From positions 1,884,168 to 1,948,167 of the forward strand of contig JACSVZ010000016.1 of the NCBI GenBank assembly GCA_014706295.1: a stretch of DNA of 64,000 nucleotides, written 5' to 3'. How positions within the stretch are numbered: the first letter of the stretch is position 1; every line of letters begins with the position of its first letter. This document shows, in pieces, positions 33,701 through 44,615 of the stretch. A model generated the notes under the pieces. The model was not told the DNA's origin. It was given only the letters and a program-made list of their open reading frames with translations, and did not search any database. The DNA is from Lycocorax pyrrhopterus obiensis (Eukaryota > Chordata > Aves > Passeriformes > Paradisaeidae). Position numbers and translations under genes: made by a program.

Positions 33701-36700
33701 AGGGATGGATTGCTCCTCGATGCTCCAGGTTTCCAGGAGACCACCTCAGCCACCTCCCCCTTCACCCACAGAACAACCCAAAATCTCTTTCTGGAGAAGC
33801 TGCAGATTTCTGGGCAGTGAAAACCACCACGCCCAGCTACATCCCGGCTCAGGACAAAGACCATCGAGCTCATCCCCTCCTTCCCAGCACCAGGCACACA
33901 GCTGGAAGCTCCTTGGGAATGCCTGGTGTTACTTGTCACACAAACCCCACCCCAACAACAGGGTCTGTCCCTGCCAGTGGGAATGGGGCAGCTGCAATGC
34001 CTGTCAGGAAGGAATAATTCGATTCCATCCTGCCCTCCAAGATGGAACACGTGGCAGAGGGTTTTACAGTAGCAACTGTTACCAGGCCTCAGCCAGCGTG
34101 GCTCTCTGCCTTCCCCTGGCAGGGATTTTGGGAACACAAACACATCTGTCTCGGCAGCTGAGCCTTCCAAAACGCACCATCCCCATCCCCTGCTCTCAGC
34201 TCTGCAGCTGCACGAGTCTGTGCCATCCACAAGTCATCCAGGGGCACCCACATGGCACTGAAAGCACCAAAGAATCCCTTCAAAGCCCGGTGAATCCCCA
34301 TATTCTGAGATCCAGGAATGCTGAAACGCTTCTCCTGCCTTCCTTTTCAAGGTGGTGGATCCTGCTCCTCATAGCCTTGATACCAACGCAAAGTAAACCC
34401 AGTGTGGGGAACGACAGGGACCTGAGGGTGTTTGTCCAGGGGTGAGCTCCTCAAACAGCATCTTTGCCCGGGAAAACATTCCTGGCTGGAGGAGCTGCTC
34501 TGTCCTTCCCAAAGATCCCAAAGACCCAAAGAGGGTCCGATGGAGGCAGCCAGGTGAGCGCAAACCAAGCGGAGCAGACGGCGCTGGCCACGTGTCCAAC
34601 ACCCCACAGATCTCCCGACGGAGAAGCCATTCTTGGGGTCATCACACCGAGGAATTACTTGTAAGTCCTGCCTGGACTCCATGCACTTCATCCATCCCCA
34701 GCAGTTCCTACCGCTGGAGCCGCTCCGCTCATTTATTCACCCTGGGATGGGCCAGCCCTCCAAGGGAAAAGAGCTTCTGTGTTTCCACATGGCTTTGAAA
34801 GCTCCGCCAGGGAAGTTGCAGCACCTTTGAAGCTGTTCCGAGTCCAGTGAGGTGCCAGGCTGTTCCTGAGTGATAGCACTGCTCTGGGAAGAGGGACGGG
34901 AAGCTTGGAAGCAGCTCCAAAGGAGTTAAAGCCCAGCACTTGCCTGTGGGAATCCTGCACCACGCAAGGCCCCGGAGATACAAGGGGATTGTCTGGATAA
35001 AAGTTGATTAGTCCACATTACAGGGATTAGCATTCCCTTTGAACTTTTAACAACTTTGTTATGTCTTTTACTTGCCTTTTTATGTAAAAAAATAAATAAA
35101 AAGGTGGAGGGGTTTTTTAAGCTGATTTTTTTTCTTTTTTTTTTTAAAGGAAACAATTAATTCTCCCTATTACCAACAGATAAAGCCCTGGCCACACTTG
35201 AAAGGGGGAGTCAATAACATGGAGAGGTTGGAAGAACCACAAATCCTATTGGACATGCTCTGGCTGGCTTTAGATGTTCCCTTTGTAGCAGGAGCAGGCT
35301 GGATCCCACGGCAGCTCCGCAGCACACGCCAGGATGCCACGGGAGGCGCCAGCAGTGAGAACGGGAGGCCAATCCTATTTGGATATCTCCCGGAAAGCCA
35401 AGGAAACACCAGCTGGAAGTGGTGCAAGCAAGGTCAGGGCAGAGCTGCTCCCTGGGGAGGGTCTGTCTGGGCTTCAGCGAGGAAACAGCCGGACTCAGGG
35501 AGCAGAAAACCAGGAATAAAATTCACACTTGGAACTGGACAGGGAAGGTGGAGATAAGGGGGAGCGTGAGCATCACCCTGGGCCCGCAGCAGCTAAGAAA
35601 ATTATTCTTTATGGAGCTCTGGGTGGGGAGAATCCCTGTTCCCCCCTTGCTTCTCTGATCACTCCAGCCTGGGATTTGCCCCTGTCCTGCCACTGTGTCC
35701 AGGATTTGCTGTGAGTGCAAATGCCTGGGGGAGGGTAATAGGAAATGAGAGTCCTCTAGGAGGGAGAGGAGGAGCAGGAGCAAACACAGAGGAATCTCCC
35801 ACTGCCCCTCTCCGAGATCCATTAGCAGGTTAATTAATTCCTCTGGGCAACGTGTTGTTCCCCTCTCTCAGGTGCAGCTCCGATGGAATCAGGACGATCA
35901 CCTTGACCCCAGGACCGCTGTCAGGAGATTTCCCGCAGCTTTAACACCACAGGGCTTGAACCGTGTTCCACCGGGTAGCAAATGCAGCTTTTCCCCTGCT
36001 CTGACACAGCGTTCACCAGGAACTGGGCTGGAATCACAAACCCATCCCACCTGGGCCTTGAGCTCTGTGGGAACACGAGCTGACAGCCCTGAAAATCCTC
36101 TTGCAGCACCACACAGCCCCAGCACGCATCCCTGCTTGTTATCCAGGACCACGCCTGCCTCCTAACAGGATCACCGGGGCTGGGAATGACCCAAACCTGC
36201 TCACCTGTGTGCCAAAGCCCCTTCCTGCTCCCGCATTAATGATGTTTAGTGGCCAGGTTCTGACACAGCACTTCTGAGGGATGTTTTAACCAGCCCAGGA
36301 AACACAGGCAGCTGCAATAATCAACTGCTCGACAACACAGTTCAATTGACTGATGACTAACACGCTGCCATTTTAGCTCCAGATAAGCAGGAGAACCACG
36401 TTTTCCAGCTTTAAACACACTACCAGCACAAAGAAATCCATAGAATTTCAAATGCCAAGCCCCTTTCAAACCGGCAGCCAATATTAGTTAGGAGAAAATG
36501 GGAATATCAGGCAGAAAAAGACTCTGCTGCCTTGAAATCAGGACAATTAATAATACATGCAGCAACCCCTCAAACCACCTTTTTCTCCCCTCCTACTGCA
36601 GGCAGAGAAAATGAACTGAATTGGAAATTCTGTCAGGAAAAGTACATCCTCCAAAATGGAAAGACAAAGGCGCAGTGAGAAAATGAGCTGCGTCAGGCTC

Positions 36701-36913
36701 GCTTACAGCAGCAGCAGTGCAAGGGGCACAGCATTCCCGTCAGCAGGCAAAGCAGCCTCGGGCTCACAGCGCCTCAGCAAGGCCTTCAGGCTGAGCGGGA
36801 GCAGCCCCGAGCTCCAGAGGCAGCTCCTGAAAGGATCTGGGATAAAAACCGATAATCTCAGTGTTCCGTTCAACAGGCAAAGTGGGGAAAAGCCACTCCA
36901 CTCTTCCCACTCC
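33701..36913. other. unique sequence with A/T tracts
   Basis: 35086-35146 has an A-rich half followed by a T-rich half. A forward 246-codon frame at 33705-34445 begins just outside the CR1 and is overlapped by a 201-codon reverse frame, with no recognisable domain on either. No exon is called. Confidence 0.4.
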
Positions 36914-37421
36914 GCCTGCAGAGCTGCCCCAGCCCTGGGGCCCGGCACAGGGAGGACGTGGAGCTGCTGGAGAGAGCCCAGAGGAGGCACCAGGATGAGC
37001 AGAGGGATGGAGCAGCTCTGCTGGGAGGAAAGGCTGGGAGAGCTGGGATTGTTCAGCCTGGAGAGGAGAAGCTCTGGGGTGACCTCATTGTGGCCTTGCA
37101 GTGCCTGAAGGAGCTACAGGAAACATGGAGAGAGACTCTTTCCAAGGGCCTGGAGTGATAGGATATGGGGCAATGACTTTAAGATGAAGGAGGGTAGATT
37201 TAGATTGGATATTAAGGAAAAATCTTTCCCTGGGAGGGTGGGGAGGCCCTGGCACAGGGTGCCCAGAGAAGCTGTGGCTGCCCCTGGATCCCAGGCAGTG
37301 TCCAAGGCCAGGTTGGACATTGGGGCTTGGAGCACCCTGGGCTAGTGGAAGGTCCCTGCCCATGGCAGGAGGTGGGACAGGATGGTTTAAGGTTCCTTCC
37401 AACCCAAACCATTCCCTGATT
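36914..37421 (+). mobile_element. CR1 LINE 3' fragment, tail A, about 510 bp
   Basis: Forward copy. Order of sections: 'gcccagccctggggcccggc'-like, 'gaggaaaggctgggagagct', 'gtgacctcattgtggccttg', 'gattggatattaaggaaaaa', 'tgcccatggcaggaggtggg', 'aaaccattccctgattc'. Mirror match to the reverse copy at 27.15 kb. Confidence 0.95.
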
Positions 37422-38639
37422 CAGTCCTTGCCCTGCCAGCCAGCCCTTTGTTCCTGTCTCCAGGGAACACTGGAACACAGGATTCCCAGGACTGTGCCCA
37501 ACTTGCATGGCACCCACACCCCTGACATCAACCAGGCAGACCCCAGCACAGTGCCAGCTGCCCCTCACCCTGCTCCTGACCCCACACCCTCCTCCTGCCT
37601 GAGGGAAAGCGGGAAAGCAGGCGCTGTATCCACTGTTGATCCAATTGGATCCGGACTTTTTAAACAAGGCAAGTGACCCTGTGCCCTCCCAGCCCCAGGA
37701 ACTGTCCCAGGAAGCAGACAGGGAACACGGGAGCCTTGGGGGTTCACACGTGCGGAGAAGCTTAAAATTGTTAATCGGCTGCTTGCTCTGATGGTGAAAC
37801 GCTCTCCGTGCTGTAACACAGGATGCAGCACGGAGATCAAAGCCTCCTGCACTGCACAGTCAGGGAGAATCGCTGCCCCAGAGCACGGAGGAGAGCACGA
37901 TGTGCCAGGAGCTGCCGAAGAACAGAGGGCTGAAGGGAGCTGTCCCAGGTCAGGCGGAGCTGTGCTGCTGCTCTGCACTCAGCATGTGCAGCGTTTCAGG
38001 GACTGGCTTTGTTCCTGTGATGATGTGGGAATGCCTCAGCTCTTTGTTCTGGATCAGCACTGGCAGTCTCAGGAGCGACAGATCATCCCTTCATGACTGC
38101 AGGAGATGCAAAGCTGCTCAGGATCCTGACTTAATTAGCGCTGTGTTCCATCCCACAAAGCGAACATCAAACGCCTGAAATGTAAGGGATGGCTGGGAAA
38201 TAGCAGGAACTGCTGGAGAACAGCACTCTGCTGAGCCCTTCCACAATCCTGGCATCTACTGGAGAGCAGCACCAGCCTCGGGCTCATCAGAGGAAAGGTG
38301 GCTTTCGGTTCACAGCCCTGCCTGCCAGTCCTGCAGCCTCCTTTCAGTGCAGACTCTCTGGAGGGACAAGCACCAGCTTCACTCCTTTAGACATTACAAT
38401 AATACAGAGCGTTTTGGGTTTGCAGGTACTCTACAAGCCTACAGGCTAATTCCCCTGATGCCTTCTAATTCTGTTTCTTTTCAGTAGCAACATCAGTGCA
38501 GCCGGACTGCCAAGCTTTGGGGTGTTAAAGCTGCAAGTCAGGTGAGGGGAGAAAATACCCTGCTTGTTTTCTCCCAGCTTTGTGAGCAGAAACTGATTCA
38601 GTGAACCTAACATTGATGGAGGAGGTTGAATCTCAGGGG
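37422..38639. other. unique sequence, nothing recognised
   Basis: No repeat family or exon; frames of up to about 137 codons on both strands without domains. Confidence 0.45.
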
Positions 38640-38868
38640 ATGTTCAGGCTGGAGAGCAGGGAAAGGTTCTTCCCCCAGAGGGTGCTGGGCACTACCCAGG
38701 CTCCCCAGGGAATGGGCACGGCCCCCGAGGCTGCCAGAGCTCCAGGAGCGTTTGGACAATGATCTCAGGGACAGGGTGGGATTGTTGGGATGTCCTGTGC
38801 AGGGCCAGCAGTTGGACTGGATGATCCCCGTGTGTCCCTCCCAGCTCAGGATATTCCATGACTGTAAG
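38640..38868 (+). mobile_element. CR1 LINE 3' fragment, tail B
   Basis: Contains 'gaaaggttcttcccccagag', 'ctccaggagcgtttggacaa' and 'cccagctcaggatattccat', followed by a degenerate end. Very similar over its length to the copy at 17.98 kb. Confidence 0.95.
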
Positions 38869-39464
38869 GAATGCTGACTGTGAACAGCCATGCACTGCCG
38901 TATGCAGGATTTAACAACTGCACAGGCGTCCAGGGGGAAATCAGAGGCTTTTCCAGGGGCAGAGCTCAGGGATACTCTGGGACCTGCTGAAGGCTGTTCA
39001 GTACTGACCCTCCAAGCTCATCCCTTAGTTCTCCTCAATACCTGGGTGTTGCCTTAGACTAAAGCAGTGTCTCCTTTACCGCCTGTTCTGGACTGAGTTT
39101 TCCCTCTCCAGCACAGCACCACTGGCCAGACCTTTCCCAGAGACCAGAGCATGTGCCACAGATTTCCCTGTGTCCCTGGAATCCAGGCTGCCCCATGGGA
39201 GCCCAGATAAGTGGTAGGGAGTAACAGCCTGCTTAGAATGAAGTCATGTTTCTTCATTAGGCAAAACAATACAGTGGAGGGAAAGGGATTTTAAAACAAC
39301 AAAGGCCCATAGCATATTTTGCCTCATTTAATCTTACAAGCTGTGTTTGATAGGCTTTTCTTTCCCCTTCCAGCTTACAAAGCTCCAATTCCCCTCCAGG
39401 GCTTTGTTCTGCTCTCCCCAGTCCCTGCTTGGAAGGCTCAGAGCAGCATCTGAAGGGGCCCCCA
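38869..39464. other. unique sequence, nothing recognised
   Basis: Spacer between two CR1 insertions without a recognisable feature. Confidence 0.45.
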
Positions 39465-39703
39465 AGGAAGCCAGAGAGGGACTGTTCATCAGGAGCTGGA
39501 GTGCCAGGACAAGGAAGAATGGATTGGATCAGACAGAGGGCAGGGTTAGATGGGATATTGGGAAGGAATTGTTCCCCGTGAGGGTGGGGAGGCCCTGGCA
39601 CAGGGTGCCCAGAGCAGCTGTGGCTGCCCCTGGATCCCTGGAAGTGTCCAAGGCCAGGCTGGGCATTGGGGCTTGGAGCAGCCTGGGCTAGTAGAAGGTG
39701 TCA
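39465..39703 (+). mobile_element. CR1 LINE fragment, tail A, 3'-truncated
   Basis: Runs from 'gagctggagtgccaggacaa' to 'gggctagtagaaggtgtc' and then stops. The last 80 or so bases of the usual tail are missing, although CR1 copies here normally lose only 5' sequence. The break coincides with the start of the next CR1. Confidence 0.9.
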
Positions 39704-39709
39704 TATGAG

Positions 39710-40034
39710 TCATGGAATGCTGGAATATCCTGAGTTGGAAGGGATCATCAATCCAGCCCCTGGCCCTGCACAGACACCCCAACAATCCCACCCTGGGCAT
39801 CCCTGGCAGCGCTGTCCAAACGCTCCTGGAGCTCTGGCAGCCTCGGGGCCATGCCCATTCCCTGGGGAGCCTGGGCAGTGCCCAGCACCCTCTGGGAGAA
39901 GAACCTTTCCCTGATCTCCAGCCTGACCCTCCCCTGGCACAGCTCCAGCTGTTCCCTGGGTCCTGTCCCCGATCCCAGAGAGCAGAGATGGGAGCTGCTC
40001 CTCAGGAGGAAACTCCTGACCCCGGTGAGGTCTC
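39710..40034 (-). mobile_element. CR1 LINE 3' fragment, tail B
   Basis: Reverse copy starting at its 3' end ('tggaatatcctgagttggaa') and extending through 'gctgtccaaacgctcctgga', 'gaacctttccctgatctcca' and 'gagcagagatgggagctgct'. Abuts a forward tail B fragment, so the two 3' ends point outward. Confidence 0.9.
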
Positions 40035-40044
40035 AACGACGGGG

Positions 40045-40136
40045 TTTTGTGGTGTCTGTGCAGGGTCAGGAGCTGAACACGATGATCTTTGTGGCTCCCT
40101 TCCAGCTCAGGATATTCCATGATTCTGTGATTCCAC
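40045..40136 (+). mobile_element. CR1 LINE 3' fragment, tail B, very short
   Basis: Only about 90 bases, from 'gtggtgtctgtgcagggtca' to 'ttccatgattctgtgattcc'. It forms an imperfect inverted repeat with the left end of the neighbouring reverse copy. Confidence 0.9.
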
Positions 40137-42256
40137 CCTTGGCATGATAGAGTCTGATCTACCTTCCCGGCTCCCCTCCATCCCAGGGGCAGCTGTCACC
40201 CCACAGCCTGCCTGGGTAGGTGCCAAAAGCTGGGATGTGCTTCAGCTTCTCCCTAAAGCCATGCCCCCACAGCAAATCCAGCATTTTCAGGGAGCCAAAG
40301 GTGCTGCTCCTGCTGGAGTTGCACAGCCAAGCCCTTTGTGGGGGCTGCCACAATCCACACCCACAGCAAAACACATGGAAAATCCCCCTCCCTGCCAAAC
40401 CCAGGCAAAACCACACCCTTCCACCAGACAGCACCATCTTTCCAAGCCGAGGAGCCCCATGAAATCACCATGGATGATTTTTGCTGCCTTGAAGAAGCCT
40501 CGGCTTCTCCAGCAGTGGCCACACGCTCATGCATAATGCACTTCCAGTCACTCATGGCAATAATGGATCGGTGACATCGGAGCCGCTCGAGCGGAGCGCG
40601 GGGCACGGGAGATTGCAGATGGAATTTCTCTGTCGTTCCACGGCTGCTGCTGGCTCGTGTTTCCCTCGCTCAAGGTTAAATCACTTCTGTTTGGAGCAAT
40701 CACTGCGCTCTGCATTACACGCCGGCAGAATTAACGGGCCCCCCTGGGCCAGCAAACTCCACCCGCCTCTCCCGAGGATTCCTCCATCCCTCTGTTCCTC
40801 CTCCATCCCTCTGTTCCTCCTCCATCCCTCTGTTCCTCCTCTGTCCCTCTGTTCCTCCTCCATCCCTCTGTTCCTCCTCCGGGTGATTTCCACACCCTGC
40901 GCCTCTCACTAATTTGGGAACAGCCTGGGAATCACATCAGTGTTTGACCCATCAACCACTGGGTAGAAAAGTCTGAGAAGAGTGGGAATTGATCTCTCCC
41001 TCTCTCTGGAAGCACTTCCCAGCAGAAGGAACAGATTCCCGTCCTGGGAACGGGGACAGGCTGTAGCTTTCCTACCGCACAGAGCTCCAGCAACCCATCA
41101 GAGAGGAGGCAGTTGCTGTCCTTGTCAGGCTCAGCTGCTGATGGAGGGGTAGGATGTGCCCAGGTCTCAGCACCAGAGATAAATCCCAGCCTCACGTTCG
41201 ATGGTTGTTGGTTGTTATTTGCTCTCAGGAGCTGTGCACCTCTCCCTGCTGCCTTTGATCTCAGAACAGGCTTTTATCTTCTCACTGAAGGCTTCAGCCG
41301 CTGCCCCTGCCTCCCCTCAGCTTCATTTACTGCCCCCACATCAGCTGGATGTTGTTCTCCCTCAAGGCTGGCTACCAACTCCAGACATCCAGCTCCAAGT
41401 GGAAAGCAACCAGGGGATATGGAAGTACATCAGCTCCAGCTGAGCGGCACCAGGCATGAGAAGCATTTGGTGGAGCAGCCTGGATCAGCAGACAACCAAA
41501 ACTGGGTATGTATCCAGCTTAAACCTGAAGCTGGGCTCAAATCCCCCTCCAGCTCAGTGGCAGAAATTCCTTCTCTCCCGCGTGGCTCAAGGAAAACCTG
41601 CAGGTATTTCTCTCCTCAGAGAGAGAACAAGGATTAGCGTATCAAAGCCCGGCTTAGGAGTTCCTGGACTAACAGGGCAAGCACAGCAAGACCTTTGGCC
41701 CTGGGAGGAGGAGAGGAGGCTGCAGCAGCAAAGTCACCCAGAGTGTGTTCCCGTGCAGCTCCATCTTTCCCACCTCGTTCCCCCCCTGCTCCTCTCCACT
41801 GGTGGCTGCAGTGATCTGGGGCTGTTCAGAGGGTGAAGCTCTGCCCTCGGGCCGTCCCCTCCCCGCTCAGTTCGCTGCAGGGACTGAGCCAAGCAGCTCT
41901 TGACCTGGCAACAGAGTCCTGTCCTCCTTGAACCCCGAGGTCAGCATTATCTCGGCAGGAGCAGCGGCTCCCAAGGCTCCACACACGCTCAGCCACTAGA
42001 GAGGGCAGGGAAGGGCCACAGAGCCCAGCTCTGGAAGAATTCCCTCTGGATAAAGCAGGACAAGAAAGCACTCTCAGTTCTCTGGATTTCTGTTACTAGT
42101 GGGAAGGCTTGAGAACAGCCAGGATGATGTTTCATTTGATTACTTTTAATCAAACGGAGATTTTACTTAGAAAAATCCTTTCCTAGATTAGTTTCGAAAC
42201 TGATTCGAAAGCGTCTTCCTTTCCACTGTGATCCTTAGCCATTTTTCCAAGATTTC
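40137..42256. other. unique sequence with one minisatellite
   Basis: Contains the 19-bp array at 40782-40876. No exon or transposon is recognised; frames of 126-174 codons around 41.1-41.8 kb overlap in different phases without domains. Confidence 0.45.
40782..40876. repeat. 19-bp minisatellite, five copies
   Basis: Unit 'ctccatccctctgttcctc' at 40782, 40801, 40820, 40839 and 40858; only the fourth copy shows substitutions (ctgtccc for ccatccc). High identity suggests recent expansion. Confidence 0.97.
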
Positions 42257-42404
42257 CAGCTCCCCAAGGCTGCCAGAGCTCAAGGAATGTTTGGACAATG
42301 CTCCCAGGCATTGGGAGATTGTCGAGGTGCCCTGTGCAGGGCCAGGAGCTGGACTCCATGATGGGTCCCTTCCAGCTCAGCACATTCTCTGATTCTATGA
42401 TTCA
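42257..42404 (+). mobile_element. CR1 LINE 3' fragment, tail B
   Basis: From 'cagctccccaaggctgccag' through 'ggaatgtttggacaatgctc' and 'gcagggccaggagctggact' to 'gattctatgattc'. It keeps two 8-base ATTCTATG-type terminal repeats, the standard CR1 end. Confidence 0.95.
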
Positions 42405-43054
42405 TAATGTCAGTGGCAAAAATGTCATTTAGATTGATCCGAAATCATCCCACGAGGTTTTTAATGGGGACAAATAACCAAAGATGGAAATGACTCAGTA
42501 ATTTGCACAGCTCTTGTGTGTGTGTGAGCTACACCTGAAGTGAAGTCTCCTTCTCCCCCATTTGAATAGAGCTATGAAATGGTCCTCAGCCAAGCTGCTG
42601 CATCCAGAAGGCCCCAAAAAGCTCTGCCCCAGCTCCCCCACCTGAGCCCACATGAAGGGGCTGCATTTTGAATCCCTGCCAGCCTTTGGGTGCCCGTCAG
42701 CCCTGCGGGTTTGGGATGCTGTGAGCAGAGGGCCCTCCAAATCCCGAGGGGCTGGGGGAACATGGAGATGACCCAGGAATGTCACAGGAGGCCTGCGGGG
42801 AGCCTAGCGCTGCTTCAGCCCAGGCTCAGCCCCACCAGTGCTCCTGCAGCCATGGAAGGGCCTTGGGACCAATCCCACAGCCCATCCCCTGGGATGCAGC
42901 ATGAAAACATTGGAGAGGGGAGCTCCTCCTTCTCCCTGACCCCAAAGCAAGCCCAGTGGAGAAGATTTGGGAAATACATCCCCGTGACTTTTCCCTCTAA
43001 CTCACCAACCCCTCCTTCCTCCGATTCCAGCCCATTTGTTCCGACTTCTATGAT
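42405..43054. other. unique sequence, nothing recognised
   Basis: Short (TG)6 run near 42515-42526; no other recognisable feature. Confidence 0.45.
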
Positions 43055-43114
43055 GCAGGGCGTTGAAACTGGAAGATGTTTAAGGTCCCTTCCAATCCAA
43101 ACCATTCCATAATT
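43055..43114 (+). mobile_element. CR1 LINE 3' terminus only, tail A
   Basis: About 60 bases ending 'ttccaatccaaaccattcca'. This is among the shortest detectable CR1 insertions, since only the terminal region is present. Confidence 0.8.
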
Positions 43115-44486
43115 CCTGGGAAATCAAGACCTTCATGAGCTCAAAAATGGCAAGGAGCAGCCAGGCAGCATCAAGTCAGACTTGAACAGAGAGCATGGAT
43201 AATCCTTGGTACTTGTGGCAAATTCCTGGAAATTTCCAAGGACTGGGATGGGGAAGGAAAGACAAACCTTCCGTGCAATGAGGGGAGAAACAGGAGTGAA
43301 CCTTTCCTGGTGTCGAAGCGAGACAAAAATAAATATGGTGTCAAAGCCTAAAAGCAGCAGCACAATAAAGCCAGCAATAACTCCTGCTCAGTGACACCAG
43401 GCAGCCGAGCTCCGCTGGGATAAATGACAGAGAACTTCCTCTGATAAACTAATAAAAGAGATTTCTAGGAGTAATCATTGATTTGACAGGAAGTCAAACA
43501 AATCTATCCATCACTGCTGACATGTGTCTACAACCTTCCAAACAAAGCGGCGTCGGGAGGGAAGGCTGGAGCCAGCTGCCCACACTGTCTCAAATGCCAC
43601 ATAAAGACAGCCAGCGGCAGGCGCCTGGATCGAACCCTCCCTGCCACTCACTCCTGGCTCCTCTCCGATCCTTCTGGATCCGCTTCTGAAGCCTCCAGAC
43701 AGCAGACAAACCCTGGTTCTCCTCCCACATCCTGCCCCTGCGTGAGGCACTGTCTCCATCGCCACCGGAGATAAGGAGAACAAGGCCTGGAGTGGTTCCA
43801 TCCCATGCCTCTCCTGCTCCGGGGTGGCTGGTGATCTTCTCCAGACCCTGTGCTGGGGGGTCTGTCTGGTCGGGACTGAGCCAGGCTCTGACCTTTGAGG
43901 CTCTGTGCACTCCCAGCTCTGGCCGTGGAGCTTTGGCCATGGCCTGAATCCCAGCAGGACAAGCCTTGGCTGCCTCCTTTGGATCTGGGAATGTATCGGC
44001 CATCGGCAAACAGAGCAAACCATCTCCCAGTGCATGTCCCAGTTAAAGTCTTCCAACTGGGCTCTCTGGGAGGGGAGCAATGTGGAGCTCAGCAAGTCCC
44101 TGCAGCCCCAGCAGGGCCAGACATCGTCACCTTGCTCAGGCTCTGTGGCACTGAGGTGTGACAGCAGCTCAAGGCACCCCAAAACCAGTTCTTCCCCACC
44201 CAGACCAGCTCTCCTAGGACTCCACATCCACTGTCTGCAGAGGTGCTGAGCCCCTCCAGAAGGGCCTGTTTGGCCAGGCACAGCACACACCTGGCCAGCA
44301 CAACAGAGCAGGCAGATGATGGGATTTTGGGATATCCACAGGTTTTCCATTGCCCTCCTATGGGTTCCTCCCCTGCACTCTGTCCAGCAGAGCTTTAGGC
44401 AGGAACAGTCTGACTGCTCCAGTGCATGATGTCCCAAGTCTCCCTCGCCATCTGTCTTCTCCTGGACCATCCCAGGAGCCCTGTGA
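43115..44486. other. stop-poor unique region
   Basis: A 319-codon reverse frame (44470 to 43511) lies outside all recognised repeats. It has no recognisable domain, and long frames also exist in other phases here, which points to base composition; see findings. Confidence 0.4.
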
Positions 44487-44615
44487 GACCACAGACTGGT
44501 TTGGAATGGGAGGGACCCTAAAGTTCATCTCATTCCACCCCAACCTCCCACCAGACCTGGTTGCTCAGAGCTCCATCCAACCTGACCTTAAACGCTTCCA
44601 GGGCTGGAGCATCCC
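44487..44615 (-). mobile_element. CR1 LINE 3' fragment, tail A, diverged
   Basis: Reverse copy from 'ccacagactggtttggaatg' through 'ccccaacctcccaccagacc' to 'cttaaacgcttccagggctg'. Similar in form to the diverged copy at 431-547. Confidence 0.75.

Noticed and set aside
33705..34445. 246-codon forward open frame
   Set aside because: Overlapped by a 201-codon reverse frame, no domain and no splice or start context.
36656..37108. 150-codon forward frame with repeated-looking protein pieces
   Set aside because: The latter half is translated CR1 3' sequence; the same peptides appear in reverse frames at 27, 54 and 61 kb.
39710..40136. CR1 twin-priming inversion
   Set aside because: Both halves keep the 3' terminus, which a twin-primed single element would have only once.
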